Positions 51,249 through 60,226 of a DNA stretch of 64,000 nt are shown one piece after another. A program made the position numbers and the translations under genes. Under the pieces are notes generated by a model. The model ran no database searches. It saw only the letters and a program-made list of their open reading frames with translations, and was not told the origin of the DNA. Every line of letters starts with the position of its first letter. Positions within the stretch are counted from its first letter, which is position 1. Origin of the DNA: Vibrio mediterranei (GTDB taxonomy: Bacteria; Pseudomonadota; Gammaproteobacteria; Enterobacterales; Vibrionaceae); assembly GCF_900088415.1 (NCBI RefSeq), contig NZ_FLLQ01000006.1:62001-126000 (forward strand). The letters are read 5' to 3'.

Positions 51249-51686
51249 TTGATGAGTATTTTGGAAAGGGACAGAGTCCAAGTGGCACCTTCTAACAAAA
51301 CATTCTATGAACAAGAGATTGACCGTCTCTACAGTGAACCTCCCATAAAGGCCAAGCAGTATTTACTCATTCGCCAATCCAAAGCCTTCATGGAAAAATT
51401 TCACTCAGAGAATATTGAGTTGAACGACTTAGCTAAAGCGGCGTTGATGTCGCGCTTTCACTATGTGCGCATCTTTAAAAAGCTTTATGGTGTCACACCC
51501 CGAAGCTATCTCAGGGATATGCGCATTGCCAAAGCGAAAGACTTGTTGCGAGAGGGGCACCAGATTACCTATACCTGCTTTGAAGTGGGGTACGAAAGCG
51601 TAGCGACGTTTTCTTCGGTGTTTAAAAAGTGTACGGGTTATTCACCAAGGGAGTTTCAAAAGCGCAATAAAAGCAATCTAGAATAA
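51249..51686 (+). CDS. AraC-type HTH regulator, single domain
   Basis: A 145-residue protein that contains the two helix-turn-helix motifs of AraC (LNDLAKAALMSRFHYVRIFKKLYGVTPRSYLRDMRIAKAKDLLREG and ITYTCFEVGYESVATFSSVFKKCTGYSPREF). It lacks a separate effector domain, like SoxS and MarA. The start at 51249 has no strong ribosome site. GTG 51281 is inside the leader and is less likely. The VOC-family gene starts 60 nt downstream, so the two may be one unit that the regulator controls. Confidence 0.82.
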   Translation: MMSILERDRVQVAPSNKTFYEQEIDRLYSEPPIKAKQYLLIRQSKAFMEKFHSENIELNDLAKAALMSRFHYVRIFKKLYGVTPRSYLRDMRIAKAKDLLREGHQITYTCFEVGYESVATFSSVFKKCTGYSPREFQKRNKSNLE

Positions 51687-51746
51687 GTTTTCCTATGACT
51701 TCTTGGCTATCTTTTAGTTATTCCATTACATCTAAGGTAAATATGA

Positions 51747-52136
51747 ATGATTAAAATTGCTTTAACGAGTGTTCCTGTCAACGATCAGGACAAAGCATTA
51801 GACTTCTACACCAACATGTTGGGCTTTGTGAAGAAGACGGAAGTACCTGTAGGTGAGCACAAATGGTTAACCGTAGTATCTCCACAGGAACAATCGGGTG
51901 TTGAACTACTACTTGAACCCATGGCATTTGAACCTGCCAAGTTGTATCAACAATCTCTTAAAGAGGCAGGTATCCCTTGGACGTCGTTTGTTGTTGACGA
52001 TATTGCTGCGGAATACGAAAGAATGTCTGCCCTTGGTGTTGAGTTCTCCATTGCGCCAAGAGAAACAGGCACTGTGATGATTGCAGTACTTGATGATACC
52101 TGCGGTAACTATATTCAGTTGATGCAAGAAATTTAA
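51747..52136 (+). CDS. VOC (glyoxalase/bleomycin resistance) superfamily protein
   Basis: A 129-residue protein with the two beta-alpha-beta modules of the vicinal oxygen chelate fold (SVPVNDQDKALDFYTNMLGFVKKTEVPVGEHKWLTVVSP; PWTSFVVDDIAAEYERMSALGVEFSIAP; CGNYIQLMQ). Possible metal ligands are His27 and Glu/Gln residues near the C-terminus. The reaction is unknown. It follows an AraC-type regulator by 60 nt and is closed by a terminator. Confidence 0.83.
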   Translation: MIKIALTSVPVNDQDKALDFYTNMLGFVKKTEVPVGEHKWLTVVSPQEQSGVELLLEPMAFEPAKLYQQSLKEAGIPWTSFVVDDIAAEYERMSALGVEFSIAPRETGTVMIAVLDDTCGNYIQLMQEI

Positions 52137-52171
52137 CGCATCACATCTCGTTAGAAGTTATTGATGTAAAT

Positions 52172-52204
52172 AAAAAGGGTCTCACTAATAGTGAGACCCT
52201 TTGC
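52172..52204. terminator. Bidirectional intrinsic terminator
   Basis: AAGGGTCTCACT (52175-52186) pairs with AGTGAGACCCTT around AAT, with an A-run on the left and TTT on the right. It ends the VOC gene (+) and the deaminase gene (-). Confidence 0.88.
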
Positions 52205-52228
52205 TATCGTGATAACTCAATGAATAAG

Positions 52229-53590
52229 CTACATACTTAATGCTGCTTGTCTTAAGCGGAGTGCGGCGGCTTTATGTCGCTCAATGAGCTGTGGCATATC
52301 CACGCCCATAACGGCACCATCGTGAACTCGCCATTGACCAGCAACCATCACACGGTCTGCCTGTTGAGCTCCGCACAATAGTAGAGCAGCGAGTGGATCG
52401 TGGCTGCCAGAGAAGCGAATGTCATCGAGCTTAAACATGGCAATATCTGCTTGTTTGCCGACGGCGAGTTCGCCTATATCTGTGCGACCCATGGCGCGCG
52501 CTGATCCTGATGTTGCCCAGCGAAGCGCGTCAAAGTGCGTTACGTTGTTAGAGCCATAGCGAAGGCGTTGCAAATACATCGCCATACGAACCTCAGCTAT
52601 TAGGTTTGAACCGTCATTGGAGGCTGAACCGTCTACACCCAAGCCTACTTTCACGCCAGCTTTCTCAAGCTCGTTATTTTTACAGATACCAGAAGCTAGC
52701 ATCATATTAGAAGTAGGGCAGTGACTTATTCCTACCTCTGCTTTACCAAGTCTGCGAATCTCTTCACTGTTAAAATGGATACCGTGAGCTAACCAAGTGC
52801 GCTCATTAAGCCAACCTACGTCCTCTAGGTAATCTACCGGACGCATACCAAACTTCTCAAGACAGAAATCTTCTTCGTCCAACGTTTCACAGAGATGCGT
52901 ATGCGTCATCACCGATTCATTTTTGGCGATTCGTGCCGTTTCTTTCATTAAATCAGTGGTCACAGAAAATGGCGAACATGGTGCGAGCGCGATTTGAGTC
53001 ATCGCTCCATCTTCACGTTGATGATAGGTATTGATCAAGCGTAAGCTGTCATCAACGATGGTCTGTTCCGTTTGTATTGTGTGACGCGGTGGTAATCCGC
53101 CATCATCTTCCCCTAAACTCATCGAACCGCGAGTAAATATGGCCCTTATTCCAAGCTTTTGCGCGGCTTCAACTTGCAAGTCTATCGCATGTTCAAGGCC
53201 AGTCGGGATTAAATAGTGGTGATCCGAGGCTGTCGTACAGCCAGAGAGCAATAGCTCGACAAGTGCCAATTCTGTAGCGACACTCATCATCTCTTCGTCG
53301 AGATTTGCCCATACTGGGTACAAGCTTTTTAGCCAATGAAACAGCTCTTTGTTGAGCGCATCGGGGTAAGCTCTAGTTAGCGTTTGATAGAAATGATGGT
53401 GGGCATTCACAAGCCCTGGAGTGATGACATGTTGTGATGCGTCGATAACCGCCGTTATGGTTGTGGTGGGTTCTTGGTTGCTTGCTATTAGCTCGACAAT
53501 TCGACTGCCTTGTACAACGATACCGCCGCCAGCGTCTTGTGTAGTGCCAGTGTAAATAGCAAGTGGATTCTTAATCCATACGGTTTCCAT
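52229..53590 (-). CDS. 8-oxoguanine deaminase-like amidohydrolase
   Basis: A zinc amidohydrolase of the ATZ/TRZ subgroup, 453 residues. Metal motifs are NAHHHFYQTL (residues 63-72), THTHLCET, HGIHFNSEE, and SHCPTSNMML followed by GLGVDGSASNDGSNL. This set matches the 8-oxoguanine deaminase group of cog0402, which converts 8-oxoguanine to urate. Cytosine or guanine deaminase activity cannot be excluded. The neighbourhood of purine permeases and urate-degrading genes supports the assignment, since its product would be the PuuD substrate. Confidence 0.8.
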   Translation of the reverse strand: METVWIKNPLAIYTGTTQDAGGGIVVQGSRIVELIASNQEPTTTITAVIDASQHVITPGLVNAHHHFYQTLTRAYPDALNKELFHWLKSLYPVWANLDEEMMSVATELALVELLLSGCTTASDHHYLIPTGLEHAIDLQVEAAQKLGIRAIFTRGSMSLGEDDGGLPPRHTIQTEQTIVDDSLRLINTYHQREDGAMTQIALAPCSPFSVTTDLMKETARIAKNESVMTHTHLCETLDEEDFCLEKFGMRPVDYLEDVGWLNERTWLAHGIHFNSEEIRRLGKAEVGISHCPTSNMMLASGICKNNELEKAGVKVGLGVDGSASNDGSNLIAEVRMAMYLQRLRYGSNNVTHFDALRWATSGSARAMGRTDIGELAVGKQADIAMFKLDDIRFSGSHDPLAALLLCGAQQADRVMVAGQWRVHDGAVMGVDMPQLIERHKAAALRLRQAALSM

Positions 53591-53731
53591 TCATAGTAAT
53601 CCTTAGCCATCTCAGCCTTTTCAGGGAAGAGGGTCTTTTTTAAGTTTTTAGTTGATGTAAGGTGCTCTATGTCATTGATTAAGCCATGTCCTAGAGCACG
53701 ACAGTTATAGCCACTGTGTTGTCAGCTGATT

Positions 53732-55141
53732 TTAATTATTACCTTTTGTAGACAACTCTGTCTGTGATATTTCTTGGTTTTCTTCTTGTTGCTGAAGTTC
53801 ATGAATCTCTTGCTTAACCATAGCACGGCTTTCTTCGTGTGCTTCTTGCTCTTCGCGCTTGCTTGATTTTGGCAAGAACTGATGCAAAAGTACCGTGACG
53901 ATCGTGCCAGTTGTAATCCCTGAGTGAAGGAAGTTTGAAAGTTCATGAGGAAAATGTTGAAGTAAGCGTGGCTCAAACGTGACTGCCAATCCTGATGCTA
54001 AACCAACGCAGATGACAAGAGCATTCCGTTTAGTGTCAGCTGCTTTAATAAGCATGCGAATGCCCGCGTAAGCTATCATGCCAAACATGACAAAACCCAC
54101 ACCGCCTAACACCGGTTTTGGAATCGTTACTGCAATCGCTGCCAGTTTCGGGAACAAACCACCCAAGATGAGCAATCCACCCGTTGCCGCAACAACGTAA
54201 CGGCTCGCAACACCTGTAATGCCAACAATACCTACGTTTTGACTGAATGATGCCAATGGCATAGCCGTTAAGCATGATGCAAGTGTGCTGCCCAGACCAT
54301 CGCCAAGCAATCCGCGCTTAAGGTCTTTACCATCAATCTTGGTGTGACAGTTGTTTGCGAGTGCCATAAAGTCACCAGTCGCTTCGGCGATGACAACTAT
54401 ATAAACCAAACTCATACTAACAATGGCGCTGGCTGAGAACGTAAGACCATATTTAAATGGTTCTGGACCACCTACCCATTCAGCGGTGCTTATTTGGTCG
54501 AGATCAACCATTCCCATGGATAGCGCTACGATGTAACCACCGGCAAGGCCGATAACAATAGCTGAAGCCGCAACCGCACCTTTACAATAAACCGATACCG
54601 CAATCACAATACCAAGTGACACAGCGGCAAGAAACAGCTTAGGCAAGGTAGCAAATTCACTGCTAACGGCGGGGGCGTCTCCGACCCAGTTCATGGCAAC
54701 GGGGAGTATGGTGAGCCCGATTAAGGTGACCACGACTCCACTTACAACAGTTGGGAAGAGCTTACGAACTTTGTCCATATAGAAGCTAGCTAATATGACG
54801 ACAAACGAGCCAACCAACGCTGCACCCATAATGCCGGATACGCCAGAATCTTTACCTATGGAGATGGCAACACCAAGAAAGGCAAAGCTTGAACCCATAA
54901 CAACAGGTAGCTTAATTCCGATAGGGCCGAAACCGACACATTGTGCGATGGTGACGATACCAGATGCCAGTAAGGCGGCGTTAATGAGGGAGACAATTTC
55001 GTCGTTAGGTAGGCCAATGGAAGCGCCAACAATTAATGGTACAGCGACGATACCACCGATAGAGGCCAGCATATGTTGGACGGCCAGTAAAAAGGTCATG
55101 CCGTGAGGCGGTTTTTGGTTCAGGGTGTACAGAAGTTTCAT
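53732..55141 (-). CDS. Xanthine/urate permease, NCS2 family
   Basis: An inner-membrane nucleobase:cation symporter of 469 residues with about fourteen membrane segments. The NCS2 signature PVVMGSSFAFLGVAISIG and the motif region FSQNVGIVGITGVASRYVVAATGGLLILGG are clear, and the QNVG form is typical of the XanQ/UacT/PucJK group. It probably imports xanthine or urate, which feed the urate pathway of this window. The C-terminal tail is Glu/Gln-rich (HEESRAMVKQEIHELQQQEENQE). The precise substrate needs assay. Confidence 0.85.
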   Translation of the reverse strand: MKLLYTLNQKPPHGMTFLLAVQHMLASIGGIVAVPLIVGASIGLPNDEIVSLINAALLASGIVTIAQCVGFGPIGIKLPVVMGSSFAFLGVAISIGKDSGVSGIMGAALVGSFVVILASFYMDKVRKLFPTVVSGVVVTLIGLTILPVAMNWVGDAPAVSSEFATLPKLFLAAVSLGIVIAVSVYCKGAVAASAIVIGLAGGYIVALSMGMVDLDQISTAEWVGGPEPFKYGLTFSASAIVSMSLVYIVVIAEATGDFMALANNCHTKIDGKDLKRGLLGDGLGSTLASCLTAMPLASFSQNVGIVGITGVASRYVVAATGGLLILGGLFPKLAAIAVTIPKPVLGGVGFVMFGMIAYAGIRMLIKAADTKRNALVICVGLASGLAVTFEPRLLQHFPHELSNFLHSGITTGTIVTVLLHQFLPKSSKREEQEAHEESRAMVKQEIHELQQQEENQEISQTELSTKGNN

Positions 55142-55307
55142 ACTTATTCCTTTAGAGAGCGATGAATCGACTCTTCCTTGGTGGTGACATGGTGACTTCT
55201 ACAAACTGCGTAGTGATAGTAATCCTGCTCGTCCTTTGTGCTGACCTAAACGGCAGGGTTAAGAACAAGCGGTAACCGTTAAGGCACGATTACCGCTTGA
55301 TTTTGGG

Positions 55308-56651
55308 TTAGCCAATGAATACCAGTTTGGCAACGAAAATGGCGCTTAATAGGTACATTGAAATAGAGACATCTTTGGTTTTGCCCGTTGCTACTTTAAG
55401 AACGGTGTAAGTGATAAAACCAAGAGCGATACCATTAGCGATAGAGAAAGTAAGTGGCATCATTAGCGCTGTAATGGCTGCTGGAGCACCATTGGTAAAG
55501 TCTTTCCAATCAACATGCTGCATACTACTCATCATGACGAACGCGACGTAAATAAGAGCGCCAGCTGTAGCATAAGAAGGAATCATACCGGCTAATGGAG
55601 AAAGGAAGATTGCCGCTAGGAAAAGAGCAGCGACGACAATCGCAGATAGACCAGTTCTGGCACCAGCAGCTACACCCGCGGCACTTTCTACATAACTGGT
55701 TACTGGTGGACAACCCACACATGCACCAGCAACACTAGAAATACTATCGGCTTTAAGTGCTTTGCTTAGTCCTTCAATCTTGCCTGTTTCTTTGTTGATT
55801 AGGTGAGCTCGCTCAGCGACACCCATGAGCGTACCTGCTGTGTCGAACATGTTCACAAAAAGGAAAGCAAGAATCACACTGACCATAGAAACGTTAAGTG
55901 CACCTGAAATGTCCATCGCCATAAAGGTTGGAGCAATGCTTGGGGGTGCAGAAAAGAAGCCGTTGTAATGAACAAGACCCAACATCATGCCAACAATAGT
56001 GACGCTCAGAATACCGATTAATACCGCACCGAACACGCGACGCTCACTGAGCACCGCAATGATCAAGAAGGCAATAGCAGCCAAAAGCGCATCTGGTTTA
56101 GTGAAGTCACCTAGAGAGACCAACGTGGCTGGGTTTTCAACAACAATACCTGCGGTTTTCAGGCCGATAAGACCCAAGAAGAGACCGACACCTGCCGTCA
56201 TCGAGTAACGTAAACTTTCAGGAATACTCTCAATGATCCACTGTCGTATCTTATAGAAGCTCATACCGACAAAGAGAATACCGGAGATAAATACCGCTCC
56301 GAGTGCCACTTCCCAGCTATATCCCATTTCACTGACGACAGTGAAAGAGAAGAAAGCGTTAAGCCCCATACCGGGCGCGAGTCCAACGGGCCAGTTCGCA
56401 AACAGCCCCATGAGTAAACAGCCAATGGCTGCACCAATACAGGTGGCGACGAAGACCGCTCCCTGATCCATTCCAGAGGCCGCCATAATGCTTGGGTTGA
56501 CGAAAATAATGTACGCCATAGTAGCAAAGGTCGTTACACCTCCGACGAGCTCATTTTTAACGCTCGAACCGTGTTGCTTTATCTTGAAAAAGCGTTCAAG
56601 CACGCCATTTCCAGCCGATTCGTTGAGCACTTCTGCTTTGCTTTCATTCAT
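55308..56651 (-). CDS. Hypoxanthine/guanine permease, AzgA-type NCS2
   Basis: A 447-residue purine permease of the AzgA group (GhxP/PurP relatives). Signatures are GVTTFATMAYIIFVNPSIM near the N-terminus, GLAPGMGLNAFFSF, and FDTAGTLMGVAERAHL with CVGCPPVTSYVESAAGVAAGARTGLSAI. Members import guanine, hypoxanthine or adenine. AAGGAC precedes ATG 56651. It is on the same strand as uraH upstream (246-nt gap) and the xanthine-type permease downstream. Confidence 0.88.
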   Translation of the reverse strand: MNESKAEVLNESAGNGVLERFFKIKQHGSSVKNELVGGVTTFATMAYIIFVNPSIMAASGMDQGAVFVATCIGAAIGCLLMGLFANWPVGLAPGMGLNAFFSFTVVSEMGYSWEVALGAVFISGILFVGMSFYKIRQWIIESIPESLRYSMTAGVGLFLGLIGLKTAGIVVENPATLVSLGDFTKPDALLAAIAFLIIAVLSERRVFGAVLIGILSVTIVGMMLGLVHYNGFFSAPPSIAPTFMAMDISGALNVSMVSVILAFLFVNMFDTAGTLMGVAERAHLINKETGKIEGLSKALKADSISSVAGACVGCPPVTSYVESAAGVAAGARTGLSAIVVAALFLAAIFLSPLAGMIPSYATAGALIYVAFVMMSSMQHVDWKDFTNGAPAAITALMMPLTFSIANGIALGFITYTVLKVATGKTKDVSISMYLLSAIFVAKLVFIG

Positions 56652-56672
56652 TTGAGTAAGTCCTTTACACAA

Positions 56673-56900
56673 TACCCTTAATGTAGAAATTGGGTATAAA
56701 GTTTGTTGCTTTTCCTTAAATTGAAAACAGCAGTACCCATGACACCTTGCTGCAGAGTTACTCCAGCACTGGTGCCATTCTCCAAAGAGAGTAGGTTCAT
56801 TCCAATTTACTTATTGCTCTTTCGCAAAAGAGCGAGCTCTTAGAAGTGCAAGGCTGCCTGTTGTTGTCTTGCACTTGCTACGAGAAGGTTGCTACAGCGA
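56673..56900 (-). other. Leader between uraH and the AzgA-type permease
   Basis: It holds GCTCTTT/AAAGAGC around a 4-nt loop (about 56816-56833), which may end uraH transcription. Several further short repeats lie nearer the permease. The minus-strand segment around 56740-56790 loosely recalls glycine-riboswitch wording, but the core does not fit. No riboswitch is called. Confidence 0.35.
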
Positions 56901-57254
56901 TCAACTGCCTCTGTAGGTTGAAAAACTGTAAGGGGAGGCGAGCAGAGGTACATGATAATGCGCATCCTCGTCATTCAATCCAAAGCGAATCACGATATCG
57001 TCAAGGAAAGGAACTTGGTCTAGCTCGACACCTTTACGCTCAAAGTAAGGAGCGACATGAAAAATGAGTTGGTATTTTCCAGCGACAAAGTCATCGCCTT
57101 CAAGAATAGGAGAATCAGTTCGGCCATCGAAGTTTGTCATTACGCTCTTAATAAACTGACTTTCTTCACCTTCAATACGGAAAAGATCCACTTGGATCTC
57201 TGACCCAGGTACACCATTTGCGGTGTCTAGTACATGCGTTGTTAGTCGTCCCAT
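56901..57254 (-). CDS. uraH: 5-hydroxyisourate hydrolase
   Basis: A transthyretin-like enzyme of 117 residues that hydrolyses 5-hydroxyisourate, the product of urate oxidation, to OHCU. The N-terminal THVLDTANGVPGSE contains the catalytic histidine and the protein ends in the family tetrapeptide YRGS. The frame extends back to 57275, but the family begins at MGRLTTHVLD, so ATG 57254 was chosen. It is divergent from puuE-uraD-alc-allA-puuD, with TGTATACA-core operators in the 359-nt region between. Confidence 0.93.
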   Translation of the reverse strand: MGRLTTHVLDTANGVPGSEIQVDLFRIEGEESQFIKSVMTNFDGRTDSPILEGDDFVAGKYQLIFHVAPYFERKGVELDQVPFLDDIVIRFGLNDEDAHYHVPLLASPYSFSTYRGS

Positions 57255-57298
57255 AATTGCTTCGTGCTTACACACGCTCCTTTAATGTCATCTTGTAA

Positions 57299-57312
57299 TT
57301 CTGTATACAAAA
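57299..57312. promoter_or_regulatory. TGTATACA-core operator upstream of uraH
   Basis: TTCTGTATACAAAA (57299-57312) keeps the TGTATACA core of the other three sites, 45 nt before the uraH start. A degenerate relative, TGTACACA, lies at 57345-57352. Confidence 0.55.
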
Positions 57313-57533
57313 ATCAGGTCTGTTTAATTCTATTGATATTAATATGTACACAATTTACGCCATTAGTAAAGGTTTATGTTATGAAAATGTTGCATCAAAA
57401 CGGTGCTGAATATGGGTGGAACATGCACCAAAATAGTGATGGTTAAAAATCATTCAAATATAACTTGTTGAAAAATAGTACTATGTTTCTAAAATGTAAT
57501 TTGATAAACAAAATCTTTACATTGAGATAAATT

Positions 57534-57545
57534 ATTGTATACAAT
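57534..57545. promoter_or_regulatory. ATTGTATACAAT operator upstream of puuE
   Basis: A perfect 12-bp palindrome identical to the gcl site, 68 nt before the puuE start codon. With the sites at aceB, gcl and uraH it suggests one regulon. Confidence 0.68.
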
Positions 57546-57613
57546 TAAGTAAACCAAAGAGTGAAAGCGCACTCCAAAGAGAGTGCAGAAAAGAACCAAG
57601 AAGGAGTCTGTGG

Positions 57614-58546
57614 ATGAATAAGGATTATTCGCGCAATCTCATCGGCTACGGAGCGAATCCCCCTCACCCTAAGTGGCCAAATAACGCACGAATCGCGGTT
57701 TCCTTTGTATTGAATTATGAAGAAGGCGGTGAGCGTTGCTTACTGCACGGTGATGATGAATCGGAATCGTTTCTATCGGAAATTCCAGGTGCTATGCCAA
57801 TAAAAGGTGAGCGCCACATCAGTATGGAATCTATTTACGAATACGGAAGCCGCGCAGGTGTATGGCGTGTGCTCAGGTTATTCGAGCAATACGATATTCC
57901 ACTAACCATTTTTGCGGTTGCGATGGCGGTTGAGCGCTATCCTGAAGTCGCTATGGCGATGAAAGAAGCGGGCCATGAGATATGCAGTCACGGCTATCGT
58001 TGGATCGACTACCAATATACCGATGAATCGCAAGAGCGCGATCATATGATCAAGGCGATAGAAATCATTAAGCAGGTGACGGGTGAACGTCCGCTTGGTT
58101 GGTATACCGGAAGAACCGGCCCGAATACACGACGCATTGTGGCAGAAGAAGGCGGATTTCTTTACGACTCTGATGCCTATGATGATGATCTTCCTTATTG
58201 GCACACAGAGGCAGGGAGACCCCAGTTAGTTATACCGTATACGCTTGACGTCAATGATATGAGATTTGCTACCGCCCAAGGATTCAACTCCGGTGAGCAG
58301 TTCTTCCAATACCTAAAAGATACCTTCGATACCCTGTATGAAGAAGGTGAAACTGCGCCAAAAATGATGTCTGTAGGCTTACATTGCCGATTAATTGGAC
58401 GTCCGGGACGTATCGCCTCGCTAAAACGCTTTTTAGATTACGTCAGTCAACATGAAGGTGTGTGGCTATGTCGCCGCATCGATATTGCCAAACACTGGCA
58501 TGAACACCACCCATATCAACCCGATGAACAGCAAGGAGCTCAATAA
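57614..58546 (+). CDS. puuE: Allantoinase PuuE (polysaccharide-deacetylase fold)
   Basis: This cofactor-poor allantoinase of the NodB/polysaccharide deacetylase fold converts (S)-allantoin to allantoate. 310 residues. Blocks are NYEEGGERCLLHGDDESESFLSEIPGA, EYGSRAGVWR, AGHEICSHGYRWIDYQ and GWYTGRTGPNTRR, all PuuE hallmarks. AAGGAG lies 7 nt before the ATG. It is first of a five-gene operon and overlaps uraD by 1 nt (TAATG). Confidence 0.92.
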   Translation: MNKDYSRNLIGYGANPPHPKWPNNARIAVSFVLNYEEGGERCLLHGDDESESFLSEIPGAMPIKGERHISMESIYEYGSRAGVWRVLRLFEQYDIPLTIFAVAMAVERYPEVAMAMKEAGHEICSHGYRWIDYQYTDESQERDHMIKAIEIIKQVTGERPLGWYTGRTGPNTRRIVAEEGGFLYDSDAYDDDLPYWHTEAGRPQLVIPYTLDVNDMRFATAQGFNSGEQFFQYLKDTFDTLYEEGETAPKMMSVGLHCRLIGRPGRIASLKRFLDYVSQHEGVWLCRRIDIAKHWHEHHPYQPDEQQGAQ

Positions 58547-59061
58547 TGACACAATTCAAATCATGCACACCGACAACTATGGTACGTGATGAGTTTGTCT
58601 CAAGCTTTGCTGACATTTATGAGCACAGTCCTTGGGTGGCTGAGTCCGTTTTTGACGCTGGACTGGATGCAGATGACAACCATATAGAAAGTTTACATTT
58701 GAAAATGTCGATGACGCTGCTTAATGCGTCTGAGCAAAAACAACTCGACTTGATCAACGCTCACCCAGATTTAGCGGGTAGAGCAGCGGTCAATGGAGAA
58801 CTTACCGCGGCATCTACAGCCGAGCAGGCTGGTGCTGGTATTGACCAGTGCTCCGAAGAGGAATTTGCCAAGTTTACTACTTACAACAACAGCTACAAAA
58901 ATCGCTTCAACTTTCCCTTTATCATGGCGGTTAAAGGGGCCAATCGTTACCAAATTCTTGAATCGTTCGAGATGCGATTAGGCAATGATAGTGAAACTGA
59001 GTTTGCTACTGCGCTTAACGAAATCAACAAGATAGCGTTATTTCGCTTGAGAGATATGTAA
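58546..59061 (+). CDS. uraD: OHCU decarboxylase
   Basis: A 171-residue enzyme that decarboxylates 2-oxo-4-hydroxy-4-carboxy-5-ureidoimidazoline to (S)-allantoin, which gives the correct stereoisomer for PuuE. The catalytic histidine lies in INAHPDLAGRA. The segments FVSSFADIYEHSPWVAE and YKNRFNFPFIMAVKGANR are typical. It overlaps puuE by 1 nt. A 158-nt gap separates it from alc. Confidence 0.92.
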   Translation: MTQFKSCTPTTMVRDEFVSSFADIYEHSPWVAESVFDAGLDADDNHIESLHLKMSMTLLNASEQKQLDLINAHPDLAGRAAVNGELTAASTAEQAGAGIDQCSEEEFAKFTTYNNSYKNRFNFPFIMAVKGANRYQILESFEMRLGNDSETEFATALNEINKIALFRLRDM

Positions 59062-59219
59062 GTCAAAGGAAAGGCGACTATCTCTTTTATTAACCTAAGC
59101 TCGAAAGCCTAAGCTGGAAAATCTAAGCAATGAGCGCATCGGCAGAGGCCGATAATGGCGACGAGCAAGCAGGTACTCATTTTATTATTAATTGGATTAA
59201 TTGAACTGGATGACAGGAA

Positions 59220-60206
59220 ATGTCTTTGAATATTGAACAATACATCAACCTTGCAGATGACAAACTAGGCGCAGAAGCGCTATACGCTACCGATGACTTC
59301 TTTGCAGACAAGAGTCGTTTACTTCGTCGTGAAGCACCTGAGTGGAAAGACGACCTTTATGACGATAATGGCAAATGGATGGACGGTTGGGAAAGCCGCC
59401 GTAAACGTGGCGAAGGTTATGACTTCTGTGTGGTTAAGCTCGGTTTAGCGGGAACGATTGCAGGCCTTGATATAGATACCTCATTTTTCACAGGTAACTT
59501 CCCTCCGTCAGCCTCTGTTGACGCCATTTATAGCCCAGATGCTGATCCAACTCATGCGGAAGGCTGGGAAGAAATTCTACCGTCACAAAGTCTAGAAGGT
59601 GACAAGCACCACTTAAACGAAATTGACAGCGACAAAGTATATACCCATGTTCGTCTTAACATTTATCCAGACGGTGGTGTAGCGCGTCTTCGTGTCTACG
59701 GTAGCCCAAGTGTAGATTGGAATGCTATCGACGAGTTGCAACAAGTTGACTTGGCGGCCGTAGAAAATGGTGGTCGTGCGTTGGCTTGTAGTGATGAGCA
59801 CTATGGTAACAAGTCAAATATCCTTGGCCCTGGTCGTGGTGAAAACATGGGTGATGGTTGGGAGACCGCTCGACGCAGAACGCCGGGTAACGACTGGGTG
59901 ATTGTGGCACTTGGACATGCGGGTAATGTTGGCCGTGTTGTTGTTGATACAGCGCACTTCAAAGGTAACTACCCAGATAGCTGCTCAATCCAAGCCGCTT
60001 ACGTGAAAGGTGGAACAGATGATCAAGTCGCCACTCAGAGTTTGTTTTGGAAGGAGCTACTTCCTTCTCAAAAACTGAACGCACACGATATTCATGAGTT
60101 TGTAGCTGAGGTTAACGAGATTGGTCCAGTTACCCATGTAAGACTAAACATCTTCCCTGATGGTGGTATTAGTCGCTTACGCCTATTTGGTACAAAAGCA
60201 GACTAA
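59220..60206 (+). CDS. alc: Allantoicase
   Basis: Hydrolyses allantoate to ureidoglycolate and urea. 328 residues, made of two allantoicase beta-sandwich repeats. The first holds MDGWESRRKRGEGYDFCVVKLGLAG and the second MGDGWETARRRTPGNDWVIVALGHAG. Both end with the pattern VRLNIYPDGGVARLR / VRLNIFPDGGISRLR. AGGAA precedes the ATG. It lies within the puuE operon; allA follows after 20 nt. Confidence 0.93.
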   Translation: MSLNIEQYINLADDKLGAEALYATDDFFADKSRLLRREAPEWKDDLYDDNGKWMDGWESRRKRGEGYDFCVVKLGLAGTIAGLDIDTSFFTGNFPPSASVDAIYSPDADPTHAEGWEEILPSQSLEGDKHHLNEIDSDKVYTHVRLNIYPDGGVARLRVYGSPSVDWNAIDELQQVDLAAVENGGRALACSDEHYGNKSNILGPGRGENMGDGWETARRRTPGNDWVIVALGHAGNVGRVVVDTAHFKGNYPDSCSIQAAYVKGGTDDQVATQSLFWKELLPSQKLNAHDIHEFVAEVNEIGPVTHVRLNIFPDGGISRLRLFGTKAD

Positions 60207-60226
60207 ACTTAATAGAGGGAATTTTT

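Noticed and set aside
56740..56795. Glycine riboswitch before the AzgA-type permease
   Set aside because: A GGAGA and CACC...GGAGTAA wording recalls the aptamer, but the core GAAGG and the closing CUCAGG segments are absent.
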